64,000 nt of DNA from Curvibacter sp. (GTDB taxonomy: Bacteria; Pseudomonadota; Gammaproteobacteria; Burkholderiales; Burkholderiaceae_C). The stretch spans positions 91,549 through 155,548 of the forward strand of contig JAHRYV010000001.1 in assembly GCA_020621965.1 (NCBI GenBank). The letters run 5' to 3'. The translations under genes and the position numbers were made by a program. Shown here piece by piece: positions 35,206 to 43,603 of this stretch (its first letter is position 1; each line of letters starts with the position of its first letter). The notes under the pieces are model-generated. The model had not been told where the DNA came from. It saw only the letters and a program-made list of their open reading frames with translations, and did no database searches.

Positions 35206-35555
35206 GCGTCCCCCAGTCGGCCGCAGGCCAGCAGCGGCACCGCCCAGTAAAACACGTTGGGCGCGCGCAGGGTGGCGCCCAGGCGCTGCACCAGCGGCGC
35301 CACGTCGGCGTCGCGCATCACGGCGTAGACCAGCACACGGCGCGCGCGGCCCTGCACCTGCTCCATGGCGGTGGCCAGCGCGGCCCCGACGCCCAGGCCC
35401 TGGCCGTGGACGACGGAAAAACCGGGCACCAGATCGCGGTGCTCGCGCAAGCAGTCCAGCAGTTCTTCTTCCAGTGCCAGCGGCAGCGCAATGGTCAGCA
35501 GGCAGTTCAAGCCGGCGGTGGATGCGCTCGGGAGGGAAGGATCTTGGGATGTCAT
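35202..35555 (-). CDS. DUF3240-family P-II-like protein
   Basis: 117 residues. LLTIALPLALEEELLDCLREHR followed by GFSVVHGQGLGVGAALATAMEQVQGRARRVLVYAVM matches the DUF3240 ferredoxin-like/P-II-like fold found beside heavy-metal RND genes. It may sense metal or nucleotide, or regulate the pump; function is not established to my knowledge. It overlaps both neighbours by 4 bases (RND stop and TolC start), which shows tight coupling to the efflux operon. Confidence 0.82.
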   Translation of the reverse strand: MTSQDPSLPSASTAGLNCLLTIALPLALEEELLDCLREHRDLVPGFSVVHGQGLGVGAALATAMEQVQGRARRVLVYAVMRDADVAPLVQRLGATLRAPNVFYWAVPLLACGRLGDA

Positions 35556-38500
35556 GTCGTGCGGGCCACACCGAAGCGGCGAAACAGGATGGGCAGCAGC
35601 ACCAGCGTGAGCAGCGTGGCGCTGAACAGGCCGCCGATGACCACGATGGCCAGCGGGCGCTGGATCTCCGAGCCCGGACCGGTGGCCAGCAGCAGCGGTA
35701 TGAGGCCGAGCGCCGCGATGCTGGCCGTCATCAGCACCGGGCGCAGGCGGCGCAGCGCGCCCTGGCGCACCACCTCGTCCATGGCCAGGCCGCGCGCCAG
35801 CAGCTGGTTGAAATGGGTCACCAGCACCAGGCCGTTGAGCACGGCGATGCCCATGAGCGCGATGAAACCGACCGAGGCCGGCACCGAAAGATATTCACCG
35901 GACAGGGCCAGCGCCACCACGCCGCCGATCAAGGCAAAGGGTATGTTGGAGAACACCAGCAAGGCTTGGCGCAAGGTGCCCAGGGTGGCGAAGAGCAGCA
36001 GCATGATCAGGCCCAGCACCACCGGGATCACCAGGCCCAGCCGCGCGGCCGCGCGCTGCTGGTTCTCGAACTGGCCGCCCCACTTGAGGTAGACACCCGG
36101 CGGCAGCTGGAGCTGGCTGGCCACGGCGGCCTTGGCCTCGTCGACGAAACCCACCAGGTCGCGGCCGCGCACATTGGCGCGCACCACGGCCATGCGCGAG
36201 CTGTTCTCGCGCTCCACCTTGACCGGCCCGTCCACGGTCTCCAGCGTCGCCAGGTGGCTCAGCGGGATGGACTGGCCGTCGGCCAGCGGCAGGCGCAGCT
36301 GGGCAAAGGCTGCCGGTGTCATGCGTTCGGCCGCCGGGCCGCGCAGCAGCAGCGGCACGCGTCGTCCGTCCACCAGCACATTGCCCACCGGCTGGCCCTC
36401 GACCAGGGTGCGCAGGTCGTTCTGGATCTGCTCCACCGACAGGCCCAGGCGGCCGGCGGCCACGCGGTCGATGGCAACGCGGAAGTACTGCACGCCTTCG
36501 TTCTTCACGGTGACCACGTCCTCGTTGCCGGGGATGGCCGACAGCAGCTTGACCACCTGCTCGGCCAGCTGGTTGAGCTGATCCGGATCGCTGCCGAAGA
36601 TCTTCACCGCGAGGTCACCGCGCACACCCGACAGCATCTCGGAGGTGCGCATCTCGATCGGCTGGGTGAAGCTCAGATTCATGCCCGGCGTGTCGGCCAG
36701 CGCGGCGCGGATGCTGTCGACCAGCGCCTCCTTGCTGGCGCTTTGCCACTGCGCGTGCGGCTTGAGCACCAGGAAAGTGTCGGTCTCGTTCAGGCCCATG
36801 GGGTCCAGGCCCAGCTCGTCAGAACCGACGCGCGCCACGATGCCCTGCACGTCCGGCACCGCCGCCAGGATGCGGCGCTGCAGGGCCTGGTCCATGGCCA
36901 CCGAGGTCTCCAGGTTGATCGAGGGCAGTTTCTCGACCTGCATGATGATGTCGCCCTCGTCCATCGTGGGCATGAAGGACTTGCCCACCAGCAGGTAGAC
37001 GCCGGCGGCCAGCACCAGCAGCGCGCCAGCGGCCGCCACCACCACCCGCGCATGCCCCAGGGCCCACTCCAGCGTGGGCGCATAGACGCGCTCGAGCCAG
37101 CGCACCAGCGGCGGCGTGCGGTGCGCGCCGCCGTGCAGGAAGAAGGAGGCCAGCACCGGAATGACGGTGAGCGACAGCAGCAGCGAGGACAGCAGCGCGA
37201 ACACGATGGTCAGGGCCACGGGCGCGAACATCTTGCCCTCCAGGCCCTGCAGCGTGAGCAGCGGCACGAAGACCATCATGATGATCAGCATGCCAGACGC
37301 CACCGGCACCGCCACCTCCTGCACCGCGCGATAGACGTCGTGCAGCTGCAGCTTGCCGCTCGGGCTGGGGCGCGCCTCCAGGTTCTCCACCACCACCACC
37401 GCGGCATCGACCAGCATGCCGATGGCGATCGCCAGGCCGCCGAGCGACATCAGGTTGGCCGAGAGCTGGAACTGCTGCATCAGGATGAAGGTGCCCAGCG
37501 CCGACAGCGGCAGGATCGTGGCCACCACCAGGGCGGCGCGCAGATTGCCCAGGAAGAGCAGCAGCAGCACCAGCACCAGCACGATGGCTTCCAGCAGCGC
37601 CTTGGACACCGTGTTGACCGCGCGCTCGACCAGCTGGCCACGGTTGTAGAACGGCTTGATGGTGAGGCCCGGCGGCAGGGTGGGCGCCATCAGCTCCAGC
37701 CGCGCCTGCACCTCGTGCACCACCTGCTGCGCGTTGGCGCCGCGCAGGCCCAGCACCAGCCCTTCCACCGTCTCGCGCTGGCCGTCCTGGCTGACCGCGC
37801 CGTAACGCGTCAGGCTGCCCATGCGCACCTCGGCCACGTCGCCTACCCGCACGGCCCGGCCGTCGCGGCTGGTCAGGGCGATGGCGCGCACGTCGTCCAG
37901 CGTGCGGATGCTGCCGTCGCTGCGCACCAGCAGCGATTCCTCGCCCTGGCCCAGGCGCCCGGCGCCGTCGTTGCGGTTGTTGGCCAGCAGGGCCTGCTGC
38001 AGCTGTTCCAGCGAGAGGCGGCGCGCCGCCAGCGCCGCCACGTCGGGCACCACCTCGAAGGCACGCGCATGGCCGCCCAGCGAGTTGATGTCGGCCACCC
38101 CCGGGATGCCGCGCAGCTGCGGGCGGATCACAGTGTCGAGCAGGGTGCGCTTGTCGGTCAGGCTCGCCTCGCCCTCGATGGTGAACATGAACATTTCACC
38201 CAGCGGCGTGGTGATGGGCGCCAGCCCGCCCTCGATGCCGGGCGGCAGCTGGCCCATCACCCCGGCCAGGCGTTCGCTGACCTGCTGGCGCGCCCAGTAG
38301 ATGTCGGTGCCGTCGGCGAAATCCAGCGTGATGTCGGCAATCGCGTATTTGCTCTGCGAGCGCAGCACGGTCTGGTAGGGCAGGCCCAGCAACTCCTGCT
38401 CGATCGGGATCACCACCCGGGTCTCGACCTCGGCCGGCGTCATGCCGGGCGCCTTGAGGATGATCTTGACCTGGGTCGAAGAGACGTCGGGGAAGGCGTC

Positions 38501-38608
38501 GATGGGCAGCCCACGATAGGCCACGATGCCCGCGGCCGTCAGACCCAGGGTCAGCACCACGACCAGCAGGCGCTGCGAGAGCGCGAAGGCGATCAGGCGC
38601 CCTAACAT
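35552..38608 (-). CDS. CusA/CzcA-family heavy-metal RND transporter (system 1, CusA-like)
   Basis: 1018 residues from MLGRLIAFALSQRLLVVVLTLGLTAAG. RND hallmarks: VDAFPDVSSTQVKI-like porter start, GGHARAFEVVPDV, the TM4 charged motif LGGLAIAIGMLVDAAVVVVEN, and the second membrane block ending RFGVARTT. The TM4 pattern (AIG...VDAA...EN) is that of Cu(I)/Ag(I) CusA/SilA rather than divalent CzcA; substrate is inferred. It drives ion export across both membranes with the adaptor and TolC proteins coded beside it. The ATG shares one base with the adaptor stop. Confidence 0.88.
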   Translation of the reverse strand: MLGRLIAFALSQRLLVVVLTLGLTAAGIVAYRGLPIDAFPDVSSTQVKIILKAPGMTPAEVETRVVIPIEQELLGLPYQTVLRSQSKYAIADITLDFADGTDIYWARQQVSERLAGVMGQLPPGIEGGLAPITTPLGEMFMFTIEGEASLTDKRTLLDTVIRPQLRGIPGVADINSLGGHARAFEVVPDVAALAARRLSLEQLQQALLANNRNDGAGRLGQGEESLLVRSDGSIRTLDDVRAIALTSRDGRAVRVGDVAEVRMGSLTRYGAVSQDGQRETVEGLVLGLRGANAQQVVHEVQARLELMAPTLPPGLTIKPFYNRGQLVERAVNTVSKALLEAIVLVLVLLLLFLGNLRAALVVATILPLSALGTFILMQQFQLSANLMSLGGLAIAIGMLVDAAVVVVENLEARPSPSGKLQLHDVYRAVQEVAVPVASGMLIIMMVFVPLLTLQGLEGKMFAPVALTIVFALLSSLLLSLTVIPVLASFFLHGGAHRTPPLVRWLERVYAPTLEWALGHARVVVAAAGALLVLAAGVYLLVGKSFMPTMDEGDIIMQVEKLPSINLETSVAMDQALQRRILAAVPDVQGIVARVGSDELGLDPMGLNETDTFLVLKPHAQWQSASKEALVDSIRAALADTPGMNLSFTQPIEMRTSEMLSGVRGDLAVKIFGSDPDQLNQLAEQVVKLLSAIPGNEDVVTVKNEGVQYFRVAIDRVAAGRLGLSVEQIQNDLRTLVEGQPVGNVLVDGRRVPLLLRGPAAERMTPAAFAQLRLPLADGQSIPLSHLATLETVDGPVKVERENSSRMAVVRANVRGRDLVGFVDEAKAAVASQLQLPPGVYLKWGGQFENQQRAAARLGLVIPVVLGLIMLLLFATLGTLRQALLVFSNIPFALIGGVVALALSGEYLSVPASVGFIALMGIAVLNGLVLVTHFNQLLARGLAMDEVVRQGALRRLRPVLMTASIAALGLIPLLLATGPGSEIQRPLAIVVIGGLFSATLLTLVLLPILFRRFGVARTT

Positions 38609-39759
38609 CACTGCCCCTCGCCGCCCAGGCCCAGCCAGGCGCCCTTGATGGCGGCCACGCCCCGCACCGCCACCTCGTCACCGGCCTTCAGGCCGGACAG
38701 GACCCGCAACTCGCTGCCCGTGCCGGACCCGGTGCTCACCGGGGTGGCGACAAAACCCTGGGCCTGGCGCACGAAGACGTAGAACTTGCCGCCCTGCTGC
38801 ACTACGGCCGCCGCCGGCACGCTGAACACCGTGCCGTTCGCACGCCCGCCCCGGTCCTGCCAGCGCAGCTGCACGAATTGGTTGATGCGCAGGCAGTCTT
38901 CCCGGCGCGTGAGCTCGGCGCGCAGCTGCACACCCTGGGTGGCGCTGCTGAGCTGGGGCGACAGCGCCGTGATGCGCGCCGGCGTCGTGCAACCGTCCAC
39001 CGTGAGCGTGTCCCCCACGCGCAGCAGCTGCGCCTGCTGGCTGGACGCCTGCAGCTCGATGACCAGGCGGCCGCCGCGCGCAATGCGCGCCACCGGAGCG
39101 CCGGCCTCCAGGCGCTGGCCGGGCGCGGCCAGCTGCTCCAGCACGGTGCCGGCCACCGGCGCCACCAGCGTCAGCTGGGGCGACAGGGCGTCGCTGCTGC
39201 CGGCCTCGGCCCGCGCCAGCGTGGCCTCGCTGACACCGGCCAGACGCAGGGCCTGCCGGTGTTCGCGCGCTGAGAGCGCCGCCATCTCGTAGGCCGCGCG
39301 GGACTCGTTGCGCCGGTGCTCGGAAACGATGCCGTCGGCGAACAGCTGTTCGTCGCGCTGCGCCTTGCTCTGCGCCAGTCTGGCCTGGGTGTGGTCCAAC
39401 AGCCATTCGCGCTGCAACTGCGCCAGCTCCGGGCTCATGACACGCGCCACCGCCTGGCCGGCGCGCACCGTCTGCATGGGCGCCACGAGCACCGCCTGCA
39501 CCACGCCGCCCAGCGGCATGCTGACCAGATCGCTCTCGTGGGCCGGCAACGCCACGGTGCCCTGCAGCAGCAGGCCGTCGCCGGCCGCCCGACCGGGCTG
39601 CACGACAAGCGTGCGCACCCCGGACTCGGCGCTGAGGGGAAATTTCCAGGGAATCTGCTGCGCCGGTGCCTGCGCCCCGGCCGGCCCGCACAGGGCGACC
39701 AAAAAACAGCTCAGCACAAGGCCGGCACGGGCGGCGGGGAAAGGGGCAAGTGTGGGCAT
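38608..39759 (-). CDS. RND periplasmic adaptor subunit (system 1)
   Basis: 383 residues with a signal peptide (GLVLSCFLVALCGPAGAQ). The membrane-fusion parts are in order: a barrel-sandwich hybrid with LVSMPLGGVVQAVLVAPMQTVRAGQAVARVMSPELAQLQRE and a matching VAPVAGTVLEQLAAPGQRLEAGAPVARIA, a helical hairpin between, a beta-barrel domain, and a membrane-proximal end GLKAGDEVAVRGVAAIKGAW. It bridges pump and outer-membrane channel and may deliver metal. First gene of the operon. Confidence 0.86.
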   Translation of the reverse strand: MPTLAPFPAARAGLVLSCFLVALCGPAGAQAPAQQIPWKFPLSAESGVRTLVVQPGRAAGDGLLLQGTVALPAHESDLVSMPLGGVVQAVLVAPMQTVRAGQAVARVMSPELAQLQREWLLDHTQARLAQSKAQRDEQLFADGIVSEHRRNESRAAYEMAALSAREHRQALRLAGVSEATLARAEAGSSDALSPQLTLVAPVAGTVLEQLAAPGQRLEAGAPVARIARGGRLVIELQASSQQAQLLRVGDTLTVDGCTTPARITALSPQLSSATQGVQLRAELTRREDCLRINQFVQLRWQDRGGRANGTVFSVPAAAVVQQGGKFYVFVRQAQGFVATPVSTGSGTGSELRVLSGLKAGDEVAVRGVAAIKGAWLGLGGEGQ

Positions 39760-39810
39760 GGGAATAAGGCGGAACGCAACAGGGAGCCGCGATAAGACTC
39801 TACCCCAGGA

Positions 39811-39831
39811 ACATTAAGACCGCCTTAATGT
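39811..39831. promoter_or_regulatory. Perfect dyad ACATTAAG-N5-CTTAATGT upstream of the RND system 1 operon
   Basis: 8-base arms with a 5-base spacer, 52 bases upstream of the adaptor start. An AT-rich dyad in a GC-rich promoter gap is a good operator candidate, perhaps for the OmpR-type regulator coded 3.7 kb away. No second copy was found at the other operon, so the link is only a guess. Confidence 0.5.
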
Positions 39832-39914
39832 GACCCGGCACGCGGGGATCGGGCGAGGAACAGTGCGGCAGAGGAAAGCCCTGGTCCCACCATGAGGCCC
39901 CGCCGAGTCCGGTT

Positions 39915-40607
39915 TCAGAACATACGCTCGGGTGTCCAGCGCAGGCCGAAGGACAGCCAGCGGCTGGCGCTGAGACCCCCATACTGCTGCCCCGTCGTGG
40001 CGTCGACCTGCAGCAGGTTGGGGAGGATGGAATACCGCAGGCCGATCTGCCAGTACGGCGTGCTTTTGTCATCACCAAACGACTCGGCAATCACGGCCAG
40101 CCGCGCATGCGGGTAGTACTCGCCGCCCAGGCCCCAGGTGTTGCGCTCCTGATTGCTGGCCCGGTCGCGCAGCCAGCCCGCATTGGCGTGCAGGATGAAG
40201 CGGTCGTCGGCAAAGGACAGCGAGAAGGGCAGGTAGGCGTAGGTATTGCCCAGCTGGTTGGGACCCGGGGCAATTTCCGGGTGCTCGACCCGGCCGACGG
40301 CCAGCCCCCAGCCCCAGCCGTTGGTCGTCAGCGGCCTGAACAGGGTCTTGAACTGCAGCACATAGTCGTCGGTCGTTTCGGCAGCCGTGTAGCTGGCGCG
40401 CCCGCCGCCCAGGGTGATCTCCAGGTTGCCGGTGGGATTGCAGGCCGGCAGGGCCCAGAATTCGGTACTGCTTTCATAGAGACGCACCCAGCTCTCCAGC
40501 TGGCAGCTGCCCGCCGTTGTCAGGCGCGCGTCGTCCGTCACGAAAGGACGTGCCGCCCAGGCCGGTGCCGCCAGCAGGACCGCGGCGAGGATGATGGCAA
40601 ACTTCAT
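39915..40607 (-). CDS. Outer-membrane protein of unknown function
   Basis: 230 residues with a clear signal peptide (MKFAIILAAVLLAAPAWAA). The mature part is rich in alternating aromatic and polar residues and ends WLSFGLRWTPERMF with a C-terminal phenylalanine, as expected for a beta-barrel protein recognised by BamA. Two cysteines occur early (GSCQLES and LPACNPTGN). It lies between RND system 1 and a divergent second barrel protein. Role in metal handling is only suggested by place; no family was recognised. Confidence 0.75.
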   Translation of the reverse strand: MKFAIILAAVLLAAPAWAARPFVTDDARLTTAGSCQLESWVRLYESSTEFWALPACNPTGNLEITLGGGRASYTAAETTDDYVLQFKTLFRPLTTNGWGWGLAVGRVEHPEIAPGPNQLGNTYAYLPFSLSFADDRFILHANAGWLRDRASNQERNTWGLGGEYYPHARLAVIAESFGDDKSTPYWQIGLRYSILPNLLQVDATTGQQYGGLSASRWLSFGLRWTPERMF

Positions 40608-40630
40608 GCCGGCATTCTAGGAGCGCGCCT

Positions 40631-41374
40631 TTGCATCTTCATTTCTCTCGTCTCTGGGTCACCGCCTGGCTGGGATTCTTCGCGACCGCCGTCATGGCGC
40701 AGGACGGGGGCAAGGCGCCCTCCCCGGCCTTCAAGCTGACCCTGGGGCAGTACCAGTCCAGCGGCGGCGGCGAAGCGGCCAGCGATTCGACCGACATCAA
40801 TCTGCGGCACAGCTCCGGCCTGGGCAATGTCTGGGTCGGCCGTTATGTGGCCCCGGCCCGCGAACTGATCCAGGACCGCGTCGGCTGGGACCGCAACATC
40901 CCCGTGGGCGTGCTGCGCCTGCAGCCCTCGGCACAGGTGGCCACCGGCGGCGCCTGGAACGGCAGCCTGGGTGTGGAAACAGGCGAGGACTGGTACCTCG
41001 GCGCCGGCCTGGGACGCACCAACCTGCGCGAAACCGTCAACCTGAACTTCGACCCCAACGATGCCTGGAGCCTCAGCGGCGGCTATCGCTGGGCCGAGGG
41101 CGCCTCGCTGGGCCTGGTGTATGTACGTGACAACCGCGAAAACCCGGACCAGCAGCACCTGCACCTGATCTGGCGCACGCTGCGGCCCGACGGCGAGCGG
41201 CTGACGGTGGACCTGCTGTTCAAACGCGGCCTGGTGGAGGACGAGCTGATCGAGCGCAGCGGCCTGTCGCTGGCCTACGACTGGCCGCGCTGGTTCCTGC
41301 GCCTGAGCTACGACCCCAAGGTCAACTTCACGCCGCAGGACATGTGGCGCCTGGCCTTCGGCACGCGCTTCTAG
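40631..41374 (+). CDS. Outer-membrane beta-barrel protein of unknown function
   Basis: 247 residues from TTG at 40631, preceded by AGGAG at 8 bases; a signal peptide (LWVTAWLGFFATAVMAQ) ends near residue 23. The mature part alternates hydrophobic and polar residues (WVGRYVAPAREL, WNGSLGVETGEDWYLGAGLGR, LGLVYVRD) and ends RLAFGTRF, with C-terminal phenylalanine. It is probably a small barrel. It is divergent from the other barrel gene with only 23 bases between starts and converges with the histidine kinase gene. Function is unknown. Confidence 0.72.
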   Translation: MHLHFSRLWVTAWLGFFATAVMAQDGGKAPSPAFKLTLGQYQSSGGGEAASDSTDINLRHSSGLGNVWVGRYVAPARELIQDRVGWDRNIPVGVLRLQPSAQVATGGAWNGSLGVETGEDWYLGAGLGRTNLRETVNLNFDPNDAWSLSGGYRWAEGASLGLVYVRDNRENPDQQHLHLIWRTLRPDGERLTVDLLFKRGLVEDELIERSGLSLAYDWPRWFLRLSYDPKVNFTPQDMWRLAFGTRF

Positions 41375-41387
41375 CCCCCCGCCCTTC

Positions 41388-42797
41388 TCAGCTGCGCGGC
41401 GGAACCTGGAAGTTCACGCTGGCGCACAGGCCGGAGCCCGCCGGCGCACTGCTCAATTCGAAGTGTGCGTGCATCAGCTGGGCGAACTTGGCCACGATGG
41501 CCAGGCCCAGCCCGGCGCCCTGGCCCAGGCGCTCGGCATGCAGGCCGCGCACGCCGCGCTGCATCAGGTGGCGTCGCTCCTGCGGCGTCAGGCCGGGGCC
41601 GTTGTCGATCACCGAGAGCCGTACGTGATCCCCCTCGCGCGCCAGTTCCACGGTCAAGGCGGCGCCCTGGCCCGCCGGCGGGCGGCCATAACGCAGGGCG
41701 TTGTCGAGCAGGTTGCCCAGGATGCCTTCGATCAGGGCGACGTTGCCGGCCACATGCACCGGCTGGTCCAGCCCCTGCACCCCCAGGTCCACGCCGGCCG
41801 CGTCGGCACGCGCCAGGTAACGCAGCACGGTCTCGCGCACCACCTCGTCCAGTGCCACCGGCTCGTTCTGCACGCCGGCATCGGCCTCGTCGGCCAGCGC
41901 CAGCGCCAGCAGCTGCTCCACCAGACGGCTGGCGCGCGCCTCGCTGGCGCCGATGCGCTGGAGCTGTTCGCGCCAGACCGCCGGCTCGGCCTGGGCCAGG
42001 CCATATTCCGCCAGCGCGCGGATGCCGGCCAGCGGCGTGCGCAGCTCATGCGCCACATTGCCGGAGAACTCGCGCTGTGCGCGCAGGCTGTGGTCAACCC
42101 GCGCCAGCAGGGCGTTGATGGCCGTCCCCAGCTGCTCGAGCTCGCGTGAACTGGCGGCGACCGGAACCGGCGTCAGGTCCAGGGCATCACGCTGTTCCAC
42201 CGAGCCCTGCAGCTCGCTCAGCGGCTGCAGTTCCTCGCCAATGATGCCCCGCAGCCACAGGGCCAGCAGCACCAGCAGCACCAGCAGTGGCGCGACGGAA
42301 AAGAACAGCAGGTCTTGCAGCAGCGCGCGCCGGCTGCCCGTGGTCTCCGCCACCACCACCTGGAAGGCGAAGGGCTGCTCCCGCCACAGTGTCACGGTGC
42401 GCAGGTTCTGGCCGCGGTAGACAGCCTCGGAAAACTCCGTCACGTCGGGCTTGGACGGCGCCGACACCTGCAGGCCGGGATGGCCGGCTATCACCGCGCC
42501 ATCGAGGCGTCGCACCACAAAATAGATGTTCTCGCTCTGGTCGAACAGCAGGGCGTGCATTTCCTGGGCCGAGAGCTCCAGTTCCAGCCCGTGGGCCTGC
42601 AGCCGCACGCGCGAGGCCAGCGCGTAGGCGTCTTCCTGCAGGGCGCGGTCAAAGGCCTTCTGCGCAAAGTGGTAGGCCACGGCCACGGTGACGGCCGTGC
42701 CCAGCAGCCAGGTCAGCGCCAGCGGCAGCAACACGTGGCGCACCACGCGCGCGCGCAACGAGCGCTTGCCCGGCGCGGCGGCCGGCACGGCACTCAA
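41388..42797 (-). CDS. Two-component sensor histidine kinase
   Basis: About 469 residues; the start is either TTG at 42797 (overlapping the response-regulator stop) or GTG at 42788. One membrane helix (VVRHVLLPLALTWLLGTAVTVAVAY) comes first, then a periplasmic sensor region of about 120 residues, a second helix (LVLLVLLALWLRGI), HAMP and a HisKA dimer with phospho-acceptor in FSGNVAHELRTPLAGIRAL, then an HATPase with LLDNALRYG, DNGPGLT and GAGLGLAIV. Its sensor resembles TctE/QseC-like kinases. It partners the OmpR regulator just upstream and may sense periplasmic metal (inference from the RND genes). Confidence 0.87.
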   Translation of the reverse strand: MSAVPAAAPGKRSLRARVVRHVLLPLALTWLLGTAVTVAVAYHFAQKAFDRALQEDAYALASRVRLQAHGLELELSAQEMHALLFDQSENIYFVVRRLDGAVIAGHPGLQVSAPSKPDVTEFSEAVYRGQNLRTVTLWREQPFAFQVVVAETTGSRRALLQDLLFFSVAPLLVLLVLLALWLRGIIGEELQPLSELQGSVEQRDALDLTPVPVAASSRELEQLGTAINALLARVDHSLRAQREFSGNVAHELRTPLAGIRALAEYGLAQAEPAVWREQLQRIGASEARASRLVEQLLALALADEADAGVQNEPVALDEVVRETVLRYLARADAAGVDLGVQGLDQPVHVAGNVALIEGILGNLLDNALRYGRPPAGQGAALTVELAREGDHVRLSVIDNGPGLTPQERRHLMQRGVRGLHAERLGQGAGLGLAIVAKFAQLMHAHFELSSAPAGSGLCASVNFQVPPRS

Positions 42798-43495
42798 GCC
42801 TCGCCCCCGTCCCCGCGCTCCAGCACATAACCCAGGCCGCGCAGGGTACGGATGCGCGCGCCGCTGCCGCCGAGCTTCTTGCGCAGCCGCGAGATGAAGG
42901 CCTCCAGCGCGTTGTCGCCCAGCGCTTCGGAGAAATCGGACAGCTTGTCCGACAGCGCGCGCTTGCTGACCACGTGCCCCGGAGGCGTCATCAACTCCCA
43001 CAGCACCTCGAACTCGCGCGCCGGCAAGTCCATCGGCACGCCGCCGACGGCCACGCGGCGCGCCTTGCGGTCCAGGCTCAGGCGGCCGATCTCGAAGATG
43101 TCGTCGGTGCCGGCGCTGCGCCGCACCAGCGCGCGCAGCCGGGCCTCGACCTCGGCCAGCTCGAAGGGTTTGCCCAGGTAGTCGTCGGCCCCCGCGTCCA
43201 GGCCGGCAATACGCTCGTCGGTGCGGTTGCGCGCGGTCAGCACCAGTACCGGCGTGCGATCGCCGCGCGCGCGCGCCTCGCGCAGCAGGCTCAGGCCGTT
43301 GGCCAAGGGGCTGTCGGGGGCCTCGCTCTGGGGCAGGTTCAGGTCCAGCAGCACGGCATCGAAAGGCTGCACGCGCCAGTAATGCGCGGCCTGCTCCAGC
43401 GTGCCGGCCTCGTCCACACGATGACCGGCATCGCGCAGGCTCAGGCGCATCACCTCGCGCAGGACGGGGTCGTCTTCAACCAGCAGGATTCTCAT
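42794..43495 (-). CDS. OmpR-family response regulator
   Basis: 233 residues from MRILLVEDDPVLREVMRLSLRDAGH. The receiver has the acidic pair EDD, the phosphorylatable aspartate in LLLDLNLPQ and the lysine of GKPFELAEVEARL. The C-terminal winged helix has the OmpR pattern with DLPAREFEVLWELMTPPGHVVSKRALSDKL and RLRKKLGGSGARIRTLRGLGYVLER. It is divergent from the CBA system to the right with a 108-bp gap, which it probably controls, as CzcR and CopR do in other bacteria. Confidence 0.88.
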   Translation of the reverse strand: MRILLVEDDPVLREVMRLSLRDAGHRVDEAGTLEQAAHYWRVQPFDAVLLDLNLPQSEAPDSPLANGLSLLREARARGDRTPVLVLTARNRTDERIAGLDAGADDYLGKPFELAEVEARLRALVRRSAGTDDIFEIGRLSLDRKARRVAVGGVPMDLPAREFEVLWELMTPPGHVVSKRALSDKLSDFSEALGDNALEAFISRLRKKLGGSGARIRTLRGLGYVLERGDGGEA

Positions 43496-43603
43496 GGTCT
43501 GTGCTACGGCAGGTGCAGGAATGTACGTGTTGCTACGCGGTGGCTTGGTCAGCAGGTGGTCAGGCGGGGCTGCGGACAATCAACGCCCCAGCACCGTCAG
43601 TGT

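Noticed and set aside
34919..38605. 1228-residue open frame on the plus strand across the RND gene
   Set aside because: Antisense shadow of a high-GC gene; low-complexity His/Gln/Arg/Ala protein with no ribosome site; the minus-strand RND protein is certain.
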